Shown: positions 8,752-18,109, counted from the first letter of the stretch. The stretch: 64,000 nt of DNA from Bacteroidales bacterium (GCA_003141895.1 PLNT01000016.1:62001-126000); one strand, 5' to 3'. Translations and numbers: made by a program. Notes: generated by a model not told the origin, from the letters alone.

Positions 8752-9325
8752 GGGCCATAGAGGACTCCCTTCCGGCGACAAGAGCCTTTAGATTGGCTTC
8801 AACAATCAAATCTCCTTTCCTGGCAAAGAGTTTTCGGACAGCATTTTCGAGATTACCGAATGGCATATCAATAAATGGGGAAGCCGCCCCGAGTATAACA
8901 ATGTTACCCGAGCGGGCTGATCCGGAAGCCTTTGCGATACCGTCTGCATCAATTATTATGTGATTTTTTATTTGTTTTATCTCAGTCAGGATATCATCTA
9001 AAGGAGGATAGTCAGGTATATTAATAAAAGGATTCGAATTGGTAACAAGCCAGCCCTTCTCTGAAAGCCATGGGAGATATCTCAACGATTCCATTGGTTC
9101 AACTGAAATGATCAGATCAGCTTTTCCGTAAGGAATCAGATCGGATAAAACAGGTTCATCGGAAATCCGCAGATGCGACTGGACATCACCTCCCCGCTGG
9201 CTCATTCCATGAACTTCTGATTGTTTCAGATAGAGATCATTTGAAAGGGCTGCTAATCCAATTGCTGCTGCGATCGACAATATTCCCTGTCCTCCTACTC
9301 CCGATAAGATAATATCACTCTTCAT
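8741..9325 (-). CDS. iorB: Indolepyruvate oxidoreductase subunit beta
   Basis: 194 residues matching the gamma-type domain of 2-oxoacid:ferredoxin oxidoreductases: start DIILSGVGGQGILSIA, then KQSEVHGMSQRGGDVQSHLRISD and the acidic turn IIIDADGIA. Together with IorA it oxidatively decarboxylates arylpyruvates (indolepyruvate, phenylpyruvate) to aryl-acetyl-CoA with reduction of ferredoxin, or runs in reverse for aromatic amino-acid synthesis in anaerobes. It lies 30 bases downstream of iorA on the same strand, clearly an operon. Length is normal for the subunit. Confidence 0.92.
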   Translation of the reverse strand: MKSDIILSGVGGQGILSIAAAIGLAALSNDLYLKQSEVHGMSQRGGDVQSHLRISDEPVLSDLIPYGKADLIISVEPMESLRYLPWLSEKGWLVTNSNPFINIPDYPPLDDILTEIKQIKNHIIIDADGIAKASGSARSGNIVILGAASPFIDMPFGNLENAVRKLFARKGDLIVEANLKALVAGRESSMALKI

Positions 9326-9355
9326 ATCTTACTATAGTATTATTATATCCTGTTA

Positions 9356-10951
9356 TTATTTTTCTGATTTCTTTCGTCTGGCGGCTGTCTGTATGCATTC
9401 CCGGGAAGCAATAATTACTGAAACCCCTTTATATTCAAACTCCTCTTTCATAATACGGACATTTTCGCCATGATTTTTACGCAATGGTATTATCACTCTC
9501 AAGTGTTCCCTGCTAACTCCAATACCTTCACATATCTTCTCAAGTCTCCCTGTTGCCTGCGATTTTTGGCCACCTGTCATCCCTGTAGTTGAATTATCAG
9601 ATATAATTATGGTGACAGGTGAATTTTTCACTACGGCATCGAGCAGGCCCGTCATACCTGAATGAGTAAATGTTGAATCACCGATTACCGCCACAGACGG
9701 GAACAAACCGGCATCAGCTGCTCCGATTGCCATTGTTACACTGGCACCCATATCAACGCAGGAATTTATTGAATTATATGGAGGCAGTGCTGCAAGAGTG
9801 TAACACCCGATATCCGAGAAAACATGACCGGGACCGCTTGATTTAATTGCCTCATTGAGAGAATTGAACATATCGCCATGTCCACATCCGTTGCAAAATG
9901 ACGGTGGTCTCATGCGGACAAGTGAAGGGATTTCCTGACCATAGCTGACAGGCAATCCGATTGCTTTTGCAACAATTGCCGGATTCAGCTCTCCATCGCG
10001 TGGTACAGTCCCGTCGATGCGTCCATGGATTTTTTTACTGTCGTCCAATATCCCTCTTACAGATTCCTCAATTACCGGTGCTCCTTCTTCAAGAATGAGA
10101 ATCTCTTCACAAGTGTCAATGATATTTTTAATAATATCTTTTGGAAAAGGATAAGCAGTAATTTTAAGAACAGGATATTCATTTAATGAATCTATAATAT
10201 TCTCTAACAGATAATTATAAGCTATTCCACATGTTATTATCCCAAGCTTTTTATTAAATCCGTCCTTATAGTTGTTATATTTTGAAATTCTGTTTTCACC
10301 TTTTAATGACTCATAAGATGAAAGCAAAATCTTATATTTTTTTCTTGCTATCGCAGGAAGAAGAACAAACTGAAGCGGATCTGCCGGGATAGAAAGATTT
10401 TTTTGCAGGAGTATTTCCTTTGTACTTACACTGGCCCTGGAATGAGCAAGCCTGGTGGTAACTCTGAAAAGTACAGGAACTTTGTATTTTTCTGATACTT
10501 CAAACGCATCAAAGACCATGTCATATGCCTCCTGTTGATTTGACGGTTCAAAACACGGGACAAATGCAAATTTCCCATAAAACCTTGAATCCTGTTCATT
10601 TTGTGAAGAATGCATTGAAGGATCATCTGCAGAAACAACAATAAGTCCGCCGTTTACACCGGTAATTGCCGAATTAATGAAACCATCGGCTGCCACATTC
10701 AGACCAACATGTTTCATGGCAACCATTGCCCTCTTCCCTGCGTAAGACATGCCAAGAGCTGTCTCAATTGCAGTTTTCTCGTTTGAGGACCATTCCTTAA
10801 GAACATTTTGTGCCGTACTCTGCTCTGATGATTGTATATATTCCATTATCTCGGTTGACGGAGTTCCGGGATATGCATACATTCCACTTAATCCGGCATC
10901 CAATGCTGCCTGTGCAATCGCTTCATCACCAAGCAATAAAAGTTTTTTCAT
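9356..10951 (-). CDS. iorA: Indolepyruvate oxidoreductase subunit alpha, lacking the ferredoxin tail
   Basis: 531 residues. The N-terminal pyrimidine-binding domain starts LLLGDEAIAQAALDAGLSG and YAYPGTPSTEI. The TPP/Mg-binding domain has PSFCNGCGHGDMF, DIGCYTLAALPPY and GDSTFTHSGMTGLLDAV with the downstream NSTTGMTGGQ. Archaeal IorA ends in a two-cluster 4Fe-4S ferredoxin domain of about 60-80 residues; here the protein stops after VSVIIASRECIQTAARRKK, so that domain is absent. Electrons must then pass to a separate ferredoxin. It catalyses CoA-dependent oxidation of aryl pyruvates with IorB. First gene of the iorAB operon. Confidence 0.92.
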   Translation of the reverse strand: MKKLLLLGDEAIAQAALDAGLSGMYAYPGTPSTEIMEYIQSSEQSTAQNVLKEWSSNEKTAIETALGMSYAGKRAMVAMKHVGLNVAADGFINSAITGVNGGLIVVSADDPSMHSSQNEQDSRFYGKFAFVPCFEPSNQQEAYDMVFDAFEVSEKYKVPVLFRVTTRLAHSRASVSTKEILLQKNLSIPADPLQFVLLPAIARKKYKILLSSYESLKGENRISKYNNYKDGFNKKLGIITCGIAYNYLLENIIDSLNEYPVLKITAYPFPKDIIKNIIDTCEEILILEEGAPVIEESVRGILDDSKKIHGRIDGTVPRDGELNPAIVAKAIGLPVSYGQEIPSLVRMRPPSFCNGCGHGDMFNSLNEAIKSSGPGHVFSDIGCYTLAALPPYNSINSCVDMGASVTMAIGAADAGLFPSVAVIGDSTFTHSGMTGLLDAVVKNSPVTIIISDNSTTGMTGGQKSQATGRLEKICEGIGVSREHLRVIIPLRKNHGENVRIMKEEFEYKGVSVIIASRECIQTAARRKKSEK

Positions 10952-11267
10952 ATAAATTAATTAACTTTTAACTGTTTTTTGGGTAAGCTGATTGTCTATT
11001 ATTAAATAATGAAAGAGCATTCGGCATTCCCACCTGCAAATATTGGAATATTTTCGAGATTTAAATATGAGATTTATCGTCACGAAAGCAATGAAGAAGC
11101 TGAGATTTAAATTTTGCCGCAAAGGTATGCAAAGGTTCTGCTAAACGATTCATGTCAGAATAACGTTGGTTACTGTGACTTTTACAAGTTAAAATATAGT
11201 TAAATGTTTATCCCAATACACTCAATAATGTTTATTTTGCATTGCTAAATATTTTATACGGATTCAA
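10952..11267. other. Intergenic region between divergent iorA and a CarboxypepD_reg-like gene
   Basis: 316 AT-rich bases. It carries a short GCCGCAAAGGTATGCAAAGG word (near 11115-11134) of the CTTTGCG type that recurs at 60863-61029, and GTTTATTTTGCA near 11230, an imperfect -7 box for the downstream gene. No gene is visible. Confidence 0.45.
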
Positions 11268-11966
11268 TTGAACAGGTTTTTTTATACGGCTACACTTCTA
11301 TTCCTATCACTGTCAGGATGTTTTGGGCAGATCATTGAGAATGTAAAATATGTTCAGGTGAACGGTATGATCACAGATGAGTCTTACAGACCAGTGCCGG
11401 GTGTTGCAGTTTTCTCTAGAAAGCTCAAAAAAGGAACGCTAAGTGAGAGATCGGGAATTTATTCAATTACAAGTACTCCGGGGGATACTATTTTCTTCAG
11501 GGCTTTAGGATTCAAAAGATATCATACAATAATACCGGAAAATTACACTGAAAAACATTGCGAAGTTGATATTCTATTGGCAATAGATACAATACTGATC
11601 AAAGAGGTAAATATTATGCCATGGAAGAATTACAGTGATTTTATTAAAGATATAACTAAACCCCGACCAGTTGACCCGATTATTGAAAATATGAATGACA
11701 ATATAGCTTCAATCTATGTGGCAATAGCAAATCAAAACAATACAATTTTCAGAGTCTCTCCTGAAGCCGGATACCGGTATGCAATGGAACAGAATTTCGT
11801 AGCTATGTCGACCAGGGAACAGTATCCGTACAACAATCTGCTGAATCCTTTTGCATGGTCAAAATTTATCAAGGGAATAAAAAACGGATTGTTTAAAAAT
11901 CAGAAGTTCACAAAACCTGAGAATGCAAAGGTGAGAAAGAAGATTAAGAAGGCGAAAAAAGATTAG
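11268..11966 (+). CDS. Exported protein with a carboxypeptidase-regulatory-like domain
   Basis: 232 residues starting at TTG, because no in-frame ATG/GTG lies nearby upstream and the TTG begins a good signal peptide (MNRFFYTATLLFLSLSGCFGQ). The Cys in SGCFGQ could alternatively be a lipobox. Residues 28-105 read as a CarboxypepD_reg-like beta sandwich (VNGMITDESYRPVPGVAVF, then GIYSITSTPGDTIFFRALGF), the same module that precedes SusC barrels. The rest has no recognised domain and ends in a very basic lysine-rich tail (KKIKKAKKD). Likely periplasmic or surface; function unknown. Confidence 0.7.
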   Translation: MNRFFYTATLLFLSLSGCFGQIIENVKYVQVNGMITDESYRPVPGVAVFSRKLKKGTLSERSGIYSITSTPGDTIFFRALGFKRYHTIIPENYTEKHCEVDILLAIDTILIKEVNIMPWKNYSDFIKDITKPRPVDPIIENMNDNIASIYVAIANQNNTIFRVSPEAGYRYAMEQNFVAMSTREQYPYNNLLNPFAWSKFIKGIKNGLFKNQKFTKPENAKVRKKIKKAKKD

Positions 11967-11979
11967 CTGATATACTCAC

Positions 11980-12558
11980 TTAAAAAGCATGATTATCAGG
12001 CGAATTCTTAAAAACAAATTCACTTATTGATTTCCTGGGTCTCCTGTTTTCATCTCTTTTCAGAAGCTCGGGAGACAACGAAGATCCATCGCCAAGGTAA
12101 CCCACTGCCATCATTGCCACAGGTTCAATATCATCACCCAATTTAAAATATTCTTTTACTTTTTCAACGGAATATCCCCCCATCTGATGAACAAATACAT
12201 CCAGAGCCATACCCTGTAATAATAGATTGGTTACTGCCATGCCTGTATCGTAAAATGCAAACCTGTTATGTTTTCCGCTAAAAGTGAATTTTGTCCTTGC
12301 CATGCTTATCACAAGTGCATAGGCCTGACTGGCCCATATTTTATTTCCATCTACAAGAAATCCAACAAAATCATTGAATACATCTTTTTCTTCCTTAGTT
12401 GCATGGACAAACATCCATGGCTGCTCATTATTACATGATGGCGCAAGACTTGCTGCCTCAAACATCGCCTTCAGTTTAAAAGATTCAACAGGAGAAGAAG
12501 AAAATGAATACGGGCTCCATCTTTCCTGGATGATTTCAAGAATTAATTCTTTTTTCAT
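11980..12558 (-). CDS. Nitroreductase-family flavoprotein
   Basis: 192 residues of the FMN-dependent nitroreductase fold: an N-terminal RWSPYSFSSSPV segment, LAPSCNNEQPWMFVHA (FMN-contact region), DTGMAVTNLLLQGMALDVFVHQMGGY and the late VAMMAVGYLGDG. Such enzymes reduce nitro compounds, quinones or dehalogenate with NAD(P)H; the substrate is not readable. The length is usual for the family. The gene is convergent with the preceding one and has its own promoter region upstream (12559-12792). Confidence 0.88.
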   Translation of the reverse strand: MKKELILEIIQERWSPYSFSSSPVESFKLKAMFEAASLAPSCNNEQPWMFVHATKEEKDVFNDFVGFLVDGNKIWASQAYALVISMARTKFTFSGKHNRFAFYDTGMAVTNLLLQGMALDVFVHQMGGYSVEKVKEYFKLGDDIEPVAMMAVGYLGDGSSLSPELLKRDENRRPRKSISEFVFKNSPDNHAF

Positions 12559-12792
12559 GATATTACTATATAGAATGGGAATAAATCAGTCCGGCAATCT
12601 TGCACTATATGGCACAATAATGTAAAACAATGAACTTAAGGCCTCAAAGTTAGTGAATTCTTTTTCATATGATCAGGTACCTTTTATCTTATGAAAGATA
12701 AAATATATATATTTCAAAACTAATGATAGATAAGCCTGTACTTATAAAATAAATAATACCAGCAACGATAATAATTTATAATTTCGCAGGGT

Positions 12793-13545
12793 ATGAGAAG
12801 GATTGATGGCAAACTGACCGGTATTCTGGGAACATTAATAATTCATCTGATTGCAGGTATAATATTCATATCGCTGCAATTGAGATCGTTAGAAAAGAAA
12901 ATAGCAACGAACTATGAGGTTGAGCTCGCCCCGGAACAGATAACTCCTCCAAAAACAGAAAAACCTGCCGAAACATCTCCTGCCACGGTTGAAAAAGTTC
13001 TTAAAGGAGATGAAGAAATGCTGAATATTGCCAGGAACCTTGCCAGCAAACCTACAGAAAAAATAAATCCTAAAGATTATATCGATAAAGTGAAGGAAGA
13101 GCTTATAAAGAGCGGAAAACTCGGTTCGGATAATTTTATTGATGAACAAAAGAAATCAAAGCAGAACGAAGGGACTGAAAACATTTCTTCTCAGAAGGAT
13201 TCTACAGTTAAAGACGTTAAAACTAAACCAGGACAGTCACAGGAGATGGCTGCAAATTATAAAGGTCTTACAAGAATCTATTATGATCTATTGGGCAGGA
13301 ACCACCTCTATCTCCCTATACCTATATATAAATGTCAGGGATCAGGCAAAGTGGTTCTTTCAATTGAAGTTGATCAGAATGGCAATGTGCAGAAAGCGCA
13401 GGTTATTGAGAGAGAAAGTACAGTTTCTGAACCATGTTTGATTGAAACAGCAGTAAGCACTGCACTGGTTTCAAGGTTTAATCCTGATGCAAATTCCCCG
13501 AGAATAGAGATTGGGACTATTACCTATCAGTTTGTGGCACAATAG
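12793..13545 (+). CDS. TonB-like energy transducer protein
   Basis: 250 residues with TonB architecture: a short cytoplasmic start, one membrane helix (about 8-28, LTGILGTLIIHLIAGIIFI), a Pro/Lys/Glu-rich periplasmic linker (QITPPKTEKPAETSP) and a C-terminal alpha/beta domain (about 165-250) with GSGKVVLSIEVDQNGNVQKAQVIE and AVSTALVSRFNP. In TonB-family proteins this last domain contacts the TonB box of outer-membrane transporters. The C-terminus is less canonical than true TonB, so it may be a dedicated or regulatory paralogue. No exbB/exbD is beside it. Confidence 0.72.
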   Translation: MRRIDGKLTGILGTLIIHLIAGIIFISLQLRSLEKKIATNYEVELAPEQITPPKTEKPAETSPATVEKVLKGDEEMLNIARNLASKPTEKINPKDYIDKVKEELIKSGKLGSDNFIDEQKKSKQNEGTENISSQKDSTVKDVKTKPGQSQEMAANYKGLTRIYYDLLGRNHLYLPIPIYKCQGSGKVVLSIEVDQNGNVQKAQVIERESTVSEPCLIETAVSTALVSRFNPDANSPRIEIGTITYQFVAQ

Positions 13546-13573
13546 CTTACTTAACCATGTCCATTTATATCCC

Positions 13574-13839
13574 AAGGAGATTCCTCGCTTCGCTGCTAAT
13601 GACAACTTAATTGAAACGCTGATTATCAGTCAGGTTACCAATTGTCTTTAAGTCTATTACCCCCTTCCCAACCTTCCCCCAGGGGGGAAGGAGCAAAACC
13701 ACCATTTCCCCTGTGGGGGAAATAAGAAAGGGGGTAAAAAGCCAATAGCCTAGTTGTCATAATCCATGATATGCAAAATTTTTGAATAAAAACTCGGAAT
13801 GACATTATGAATATGTTTTAGAGGGAGAGGAATCTCCTT
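13574..13839. repeat. Composite nested inverted-repeat element
   Basis: Perfect 13-bp outer arms (AAGGAGATTCCTC at 13574-13586 and GAGGAATCTCCTT at 13827-13839), each followed inward by ATGACA-type sequence, enclose a separate complete C/G-rich palindrome at 13657-13737. It fills most of the 327-base gap between the TonB-like gene and the SRAP gene and contains no coding frame. Confidence 0.7.
13657..13737. repeat. C/G-rich palindromic repeat, full copy
   Basis: Ends in perfect inverted arms TTACCCCCTT and AAGGGGGTAA, with an inner pair of hairpins CCTTCCCCC-AGGGGGGAAGG and TTTCCCC-TGTGGGGGAAA. Related copies are at 30296, 40032, 44982 and 63912. Confidence 0.85.
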
Positions 13840-13872
13840 GTCTTTTTAAGGGATTAAGGGTTAAGAAAAATA

Positions 13873-14598
13873 TTAGAATAACAAATTCTCTGCCTGATAA
13901 TTATATGGTTTGATCACATCCGGTGTGTTCAGATCTGCCGCCCTGGAATTAATAAGCTGGCTAATCGTATGAGCATGAAGAAATTCGGAAGGGCATGGAG
14001 TCAAAAGGTTGAGGGCATCAGTACGTGAAACTGAAAGATCTTTCCATCTGACTTCAGCACTTTTATCGAGGATTGCCGGCATACGTTTTCCCGAATTATG
14101 AATAACAGCCATCATCTCATTCGCTTCGGTTGTTATTATTGAGAAAGTGCTGAAAACTTCACCTGTTGTATTCTCTACCCAGTCATCATAAATTCCGGCG
14201 AGGGATATTATTTCATTTTCAGCGTTATAAATATACCAGGGGATTTTATCTTTCCCGACATGCTGCCATTCGAAAAATCCTTTAACAGGTATTATACATC
14301 GTTTTGACGGGAATGCAGAGGAAAATGATGGCTTTTTTCCCAGGCTTTCTGCTCTTGCATTAAAGGTCTTGTACCTGATAATATTTGCCTGCTCGCTATT
14401 TGGTGTGGATGATGGTATTAAACCCCATTTCAATAGTCTGATCCCTGATGTGTCCCCTGAACAGATAACCGGCATGGTGGGAAGAGCAAAAGCATGATAA
14501 TAATAACTTGGTCTGTAATTATCAGGATCAATTAATGTGGCACCGTAGCGGTTTTCCAGTTCTTCCCTGATCAGGTTCACATTTACAGTGAAACACAT
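13873..14598 (-). CDS. SOS-response-associated peptidase / DNA-abasic-site crosslinker (SRAP, YedK/HMCES)
   Basis: 241 residues. After Met1 removal, Cys2 becomes the catalytic N-terminal Cys that forms a thiazolidine with abasic sites in single-stranded DNA. Other active-site residues are visible: NARAE (Asn80, Glu84), the CIIPVKGFFEW strand with Glu110, and His167 before RMPAIL. The protein shields abasic sites at stalled forks in the cytoplasm. It begins 2 bases after the stop of the upstream serine hydrolase on the same strand, so the two are probably co-transcribed. Length is as in YedK. Confidence 0.93.
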   Translation of the reverse strand: MCFTVNVNLIREELENRYGATLIDPDNYRPSYYYHAFALPTMPVICSGDTSGIRLLKWGLIPSSTPNSEQANIIRYKTFNARAESLGKKPSFSSAFPSKRCIIPVKGFFEWQHVGKDKIPWYIYNAENEIISLAGIYDDWVENTTGEVFSTFSIITTEANEMMAVIHNSGKRMPAILDKSAEVRWKDLSVSRTDALNLLTPCPSEFLHAHTISQLINSRAADLNTPDVIKPYNYQAENLLF

Positions 14599-14600
14599 TA

Positions 14601-15968
14601 TTATCTTTTTGTGAGTTCTGTTAGAGAAGTCTTCAGAGGTACAGGAATAGAGTAATTAAAAAGGTCATCATCGGGCCAGGGATCAATTTTTGAGATAGCC
14701 TTATTCATCATATTGCTAATATAAGAATAGATTTCAGGCCCGTTCCATGCACTTGAATTAAAAAGCACAACCCACGATATTCCATCTGATTGCCGTTTCA
14801 TCATACCGGCGCTTCCTGGAAATGACCCGGTTCTCCACCAGGTTCCATTCATAACTGTTGCTTTCCATCCCACGGGAGCAAATCCATTGTTATTGTCTGT
14901 CATGAAACTAATACTCTGACGATTAAGAATGTCGGGGCGGGTACTGAATCCGTCAACAGCAAGAAGTAATCTCATAAGATCGGGAGAAGTAGCCACCCAT
15001 GCTCCTGCTCCTCCAAGAGCCCTGATATCGTTTCCTCCATAACTTGGGGTTACCATCTCCCCTGTTCCATAGATTGAAGGTTTAAGAGCGACATCTGATG
15101 GTTCATAATAAGTTACCTCAAAAGGGTTCTTTTCAGAAGGAAGATTCCCGGCAATTTTCATATCATAAATGCCAAGAGGCTCAAATATTGTTTTCCTGCA
15201 AAAATCATCATATGGCATACCTGTCACTTTTTCAATAATAAGTCCGAGTATACTGTAACCAAGATTCGAATAGGCTCTTGCTGTACCAGGTGTATAATTA
15301 AGTCTTTTACTCAGTGCAAATTTTACGATAGTTTTAGTATCTACAGGAGGTTTAACTCCCATTTTATCAGCTACTACCAAAGGCATAAACATCTGATCTC
15401 CATATCTCTGGGTCCATCCTCCTTCATGACTTAGCAGCTCTGCCACGGTAATATCGTAAACTCTTTTATCTTTAGGTTCACCATAAAAGGAATCATTAAG
15501 AATACCTCTGGGACCAAAAACGGTGTCATTAATTGATAACCGTCCTTCTTCCTGAAGTTTCATTATAGCAGTAGCTGTAACCAATTTTGAAATACTGGCT
15601 ATCCTGAACTGGCTATATGGTTCTGTCTCAGTTTTTAATGCTGTATCAGCATATCCGAATCCCTGTGCAAAGATCAGCTTCCCATCTTTTGCAATTGCTA
15701 TTGAAGCTCCGGCAATGGACCATCTATGCAAAAAAGAATTTACGACTTTTTCTATTCCGTTAAACTCGTTTCCAGAGGACATCTTATTGGTTAACCTGAC
15801 ATTATTTGGTACCAGCTTATCAACAAGAATAAATGTGTTTTCACTGGCCCCTGGGCCCGGATTAAAACTTACTAATAAAAATAACAGGGTTACAAATAAT
15901 ATTTTGCTTATCCGACCCACATTCTTTTCATTTTTCACAAGACAAAAATAAAAACTATTCCTTTTCAC
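14601..15968 (-). CDS. Serine hydrolase of the class C beta-lactamase / esterase family
   Basis: 455 residues. A membrane-type signal is at about 20-38 (ISKILFVTLLFLLVSF). The catalytic SxxK is Ser125-Ile-Ser-Lys128 in FRIASISKLVTATAIMKLQ, and the YxN motif is in RAYSNLGYSILG. The domain extends to about residue 420 (WWRTGSFPGSAGMM supplies the HxG/KTG-like strand). The family includes AmpC, D-Ala-D-Ala peptidases and esterases; nothing here specifies a drug-hydrolysing activity. Likely periplasmic, acting on peptides, esters or peptidoglycan fragments. It lies directly upstream of the SRAP gene. Confidence 0.85.
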   Translation of the reverse strand: MKRNSFYFCLVKNEKNVGRISKILFVTLLFLLVSFNPGPGASENTFILVDKLVPNNVRLTNKMSSGNEFNGIEKVVNSFLHRWSIAGASIAIAKDGKLIFAQGFGYADTALKTETEPYSQFRIASISKLVTATAIMKLQEEGRLSINDTVFGPRGILNDSFYGEPKDKRVYDITVAELLSHEGGWTQRYGDQMFMPLVVADKMGVKPPVDTKTIVKFALSKRLNYTPGTARAYSNLGYSILGLIIEKVTGMPYDDFCRKTIFEPLGIYDMKIAGNLPSEKNPFEVTYYEPSDVALKPSIYGTGEMVTPSYGGNDIRALGGAGAWVATSPDLMRLLLAVDGFSTRPDILNRQSISFMTDNNNGFAPVGWKATVMNGTWWRTGSFPGSAGMMKRQSDGISWVVLFNSSAWNGPEIYSYISNMMNKAISKIDPWPDDDLFNYSIPVPLKTSLTELTKR

Positions 15969-16166
15969 TAAGCAGGATTTTAATAAAATCTTTTATTTTG
16001 TTAATGTTTTTACAAACTAAATAATATTATTGATTATATAACTTAAATTATCATTATAAATTATGTCCGGCAAGACTTTGGCATGTCATTTGGTGCTGAA
16101 TCAAACAAATTCTATTTGAAATCATTAATATTCTCTAAATATTTTATCGAAAAAGATTCAAAAAAT

Positions 16167-16174
16167 TAACTTTG
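16167..16174 (+). promoter_or_regulatory. Putative -7 box (TAACTTTG) just upstream of the ankyrin-barrel gene
   Basis: An exact TAnnTTTG match ending only 6 bases before the ATG at 16181. If used as drawn it would give a nearly leaderless mRNA, so either the start codon lies further in or transcription starts close to the ATG. Confidence 0.4.
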
Positions 16175-16180
16175 TGATCT

Positions 16181-17632
16181 ATGCTGTCTACGAGACTACA
16201 AGATATACGGATTCTTTTCACCTTTGTGTTGATTTTAGTATCTCTGAATTTATTTGCCCAGCGTTCGGCTAATGATTCAATTACTTATGACACATCCGAA
16301 TATATTCCTGTAATTTATGATGGAGCTCTGGATTATAACCTGATGATAGCAGCGTCTCACGGATATATAGGTGAGATTAACAGGCTGGTAATGAAAGGGG
16401 CTGATATACTGGCTGAAACACAACAGGGTGTAACACCACTTATTTTTGCTGTTTCAAATAATCGTGTCGAAGCCTCAAAATTGCTTCTTGACTATGGATC
16501 AGATCCGGATAAAATGACTGCACACGGCGACAGGCCCTTGTTTATCGCGGTAAAAAATCAGAATGCAGAAATTACGGAAGCCCTGATAAGAGCTGGAGCT
16601 GAGGTTGATACCACCGACAAGTATAAGGCAACTCCGCTTCATTATACCTCAGTTTACGATTATTTTCAATTAGCTGATATGTTGCTTTATTATGACGCCT
16701 CAGTGGATAAAAAGACTATTGAAGGTACTACGCCGCTTCTGGCTTCAGTCTGGGCTGGAAATGCTGATGTTGCCGATCTTCTTATCCAGAACGGTGCTGA
16801 TCTGGAGGCAAGTGATAATGAAGGATTCACGCCGTTTCTAATGGCCGCCCTTAATGGAGATACTCTGATTATGGATCTGCTTATGAAAAAAGGCGCCAAT
16901 ATCTATGCATTAAACAAATTAAATCAGAATGCATTGTCATTAGCGATTATTTCAGATAAAACCGAAGCAACAAAATTCCTTCTGAGAAATGGAAACAAAT
17001 GGGTCACACAGGACGGGCAAGCTGTAAGTCCATATATTGTGGCATCAAAATATCAAAGAAAAGAGATACTTACCATTCTTCAGGAAAATAAGATACCCGG
17101 TAATATAAAATATGCAATAGATCAGGTAGATATAATGGTATCGAGCCGATTTTTTTTGCATGATGTTTATACAGGAGCAAGTCTTTCCTTTAAGGAACCT
17201 TTTCTTAATACAGGTATAATATTGGGATTTGATACCAAATTATGGTATACAAGGGTGTTGGTAAAACAATCAGAGCATCAACTGTATCAATACATGGATA
17301 AAGGATCGGTTGTTTATACAGGATTATTTAAAAACTTTACGCTAACCAATAATCCCTTCAGAGGAAATTTTGAATTATCAACATCACTTTCCGCTGGATA
17401 TCGCTTTGGTGATCTGCTAAAAGGCACCAGTTTTACACCTTCAAATAAGTTCATGATAATACCGGCGGTCTCCGTCGTATGGGCATTGAATGATCTGTCA
17501 CTCTCGCTTGGTGCCGATTACATGAATACCGGTTTTTATCACACCGGTCCGATTTGGTTGAGATTTGGTGTTTCGTATAATCTGTATTTTGACAAAGTCA
17601 GGCCAAAAAGGAAAATCCTTAAGTGGTATTAA
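16181..17632 (+). CDS. Exported ankyrin-repeat protein with a C-terminal barrel-like domain
   Basis: 483 residues. A signal peptide (to about residue 27, LNLFAQR) is followed by seven or eight ankyrin repeats (about residues 45-310), recognisable as GVTPLIFAVSNNRVEASKLL, GDRPLFIAVKNQNAEITEALI, ATPLHYTS, GTTPLLASVWAGNADVADLL and GFTPFLMAALNGDT. From about 320 to the end the sequence changes to alternating strands (GASLSFKEPFLNTGIILGFD, LRFGVSYNLYF) as in an outer-membrane barrel. The combination suggests an ankyrin solenoid in the periplasm tethered to the outer membrane. It lies 9 bases upstream of a lipoprotein gene, so they form an operon. Function unknown. Confidence 0.75.
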   Translation: MLSTRLQDIRILFTFVLILVSLNLFAQRSANDSITYDTSEYIPVIYDGALDYNLMIAASHGYIGEINRLVMKGADILAETQQGVTPLIFAVSNNRVEASKLLLDYGSDPDKMTAHGDRPLFIAVKNQNAEITEALIRAGAEVDTTDKYKATPLHYTSVYDYFQLADMLLYYDASVDKKTIEGTTPLLASVWAGNADVADLLIQNGADLEASDNEGFTPFLMAALNGDTLIMDLLMKKGANIYALNKLNQNALSLAIISDKTEATKFLLRNGNKWVTQDGQAVSPYIVASKYQRKEILTILQENKIPGNIKYAIDQVDIMVSSRFFLHDVYTGASLSFKEPFLNTGIILGFDTKLWYTRVLVKQSEHQLYQYMDKGSVVYTGLFKNFTLTNNPFRGNFELSTSLSAGYRFGDLLKGTSFTPSNKFMIIPAVSVVWALNDLSLSLGADYMNTGFYHTGPIWLRFGVSYNLYFDKVRPKRKILKWY

Positions 17633-17641
17633 TCAGGTACA

Positions 17642-18061
17642 ATGAGAAAATTAGCTAAATTATTACTATCAATTATAATTATTTTTTTCTTCTCGTGCGA
17701 GGATCAGGGACTGATTGTTAAATGTCCCGATTGCAGAACCGATGAGCCCAAACAAACAGATCTTGAAATCAAACTCGATTCAGAAACTTTTGGAACACCT
17801 GTCTTAATAAAGGTATACGAAGGCAACCTGGAGGACAGTGTATTATATAGTTCAATAAATGTATCGGCTTCTTCAACCACAATTTCTGTAACGATGAATA
17901 AAAAGTATACTGTTACAGCAACTTATCATCTTAATGATAATTATTATACAGCGGTTGATTCTGCAACACCCAGAGTCAGATTTGAAAAGGATCTGTGCGA
18001 TAATCCCTGCTATTTTGTATATGACAGGACTATTGACCTTAGGTTGAAATATACGAAATAA
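17642..18061 (+). CDS. Small lipoprotein of unknown function
   Basis: 139 residues. A lipobox ends a hydrophobic start (IIFFFSCEDQG, Cys about 19), followed by a CPDCRT pair of cysteines and a beta-rich domain resembling a small immunoglobulin-like or carbohydrate-binding sandwich (VLIKVYEGNLEDSVLYSS, KKYTVTATYH). Two further cysteines (CDNPC) near residue 120 could make disulfides. It starts 9 bases after the ankyrin-barrel gene and is probably its partner on the outer membrane. No family recognised. Confidence 0.62.
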   Translation: MRKLAKLLLSIIIIFFFSCEDQGLIVKCPDCRTDEPKQTDLEIKLDSETFGTPVLIKVYEGNLEDSVLYSSINVSASSTTISVTMNKKYTVTATYHLNDNYYTAVDSATPRVRFEKDLCDNPCYFVYDRTIDLRLKYTK

Positions 18062-18109
18062 GTCGAAAGTTGAAAGTACCATCTTTACAGACTTTACAGA
18101 CTTTTTTTA

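Noticed and set aside
13546-13872. CRISPR array or transposon in the repeat-rich gap
   Set aside because: There are no regularly spaced direct repeats with unique spacers and no transposase frame; the structure is nested inverted repeats.
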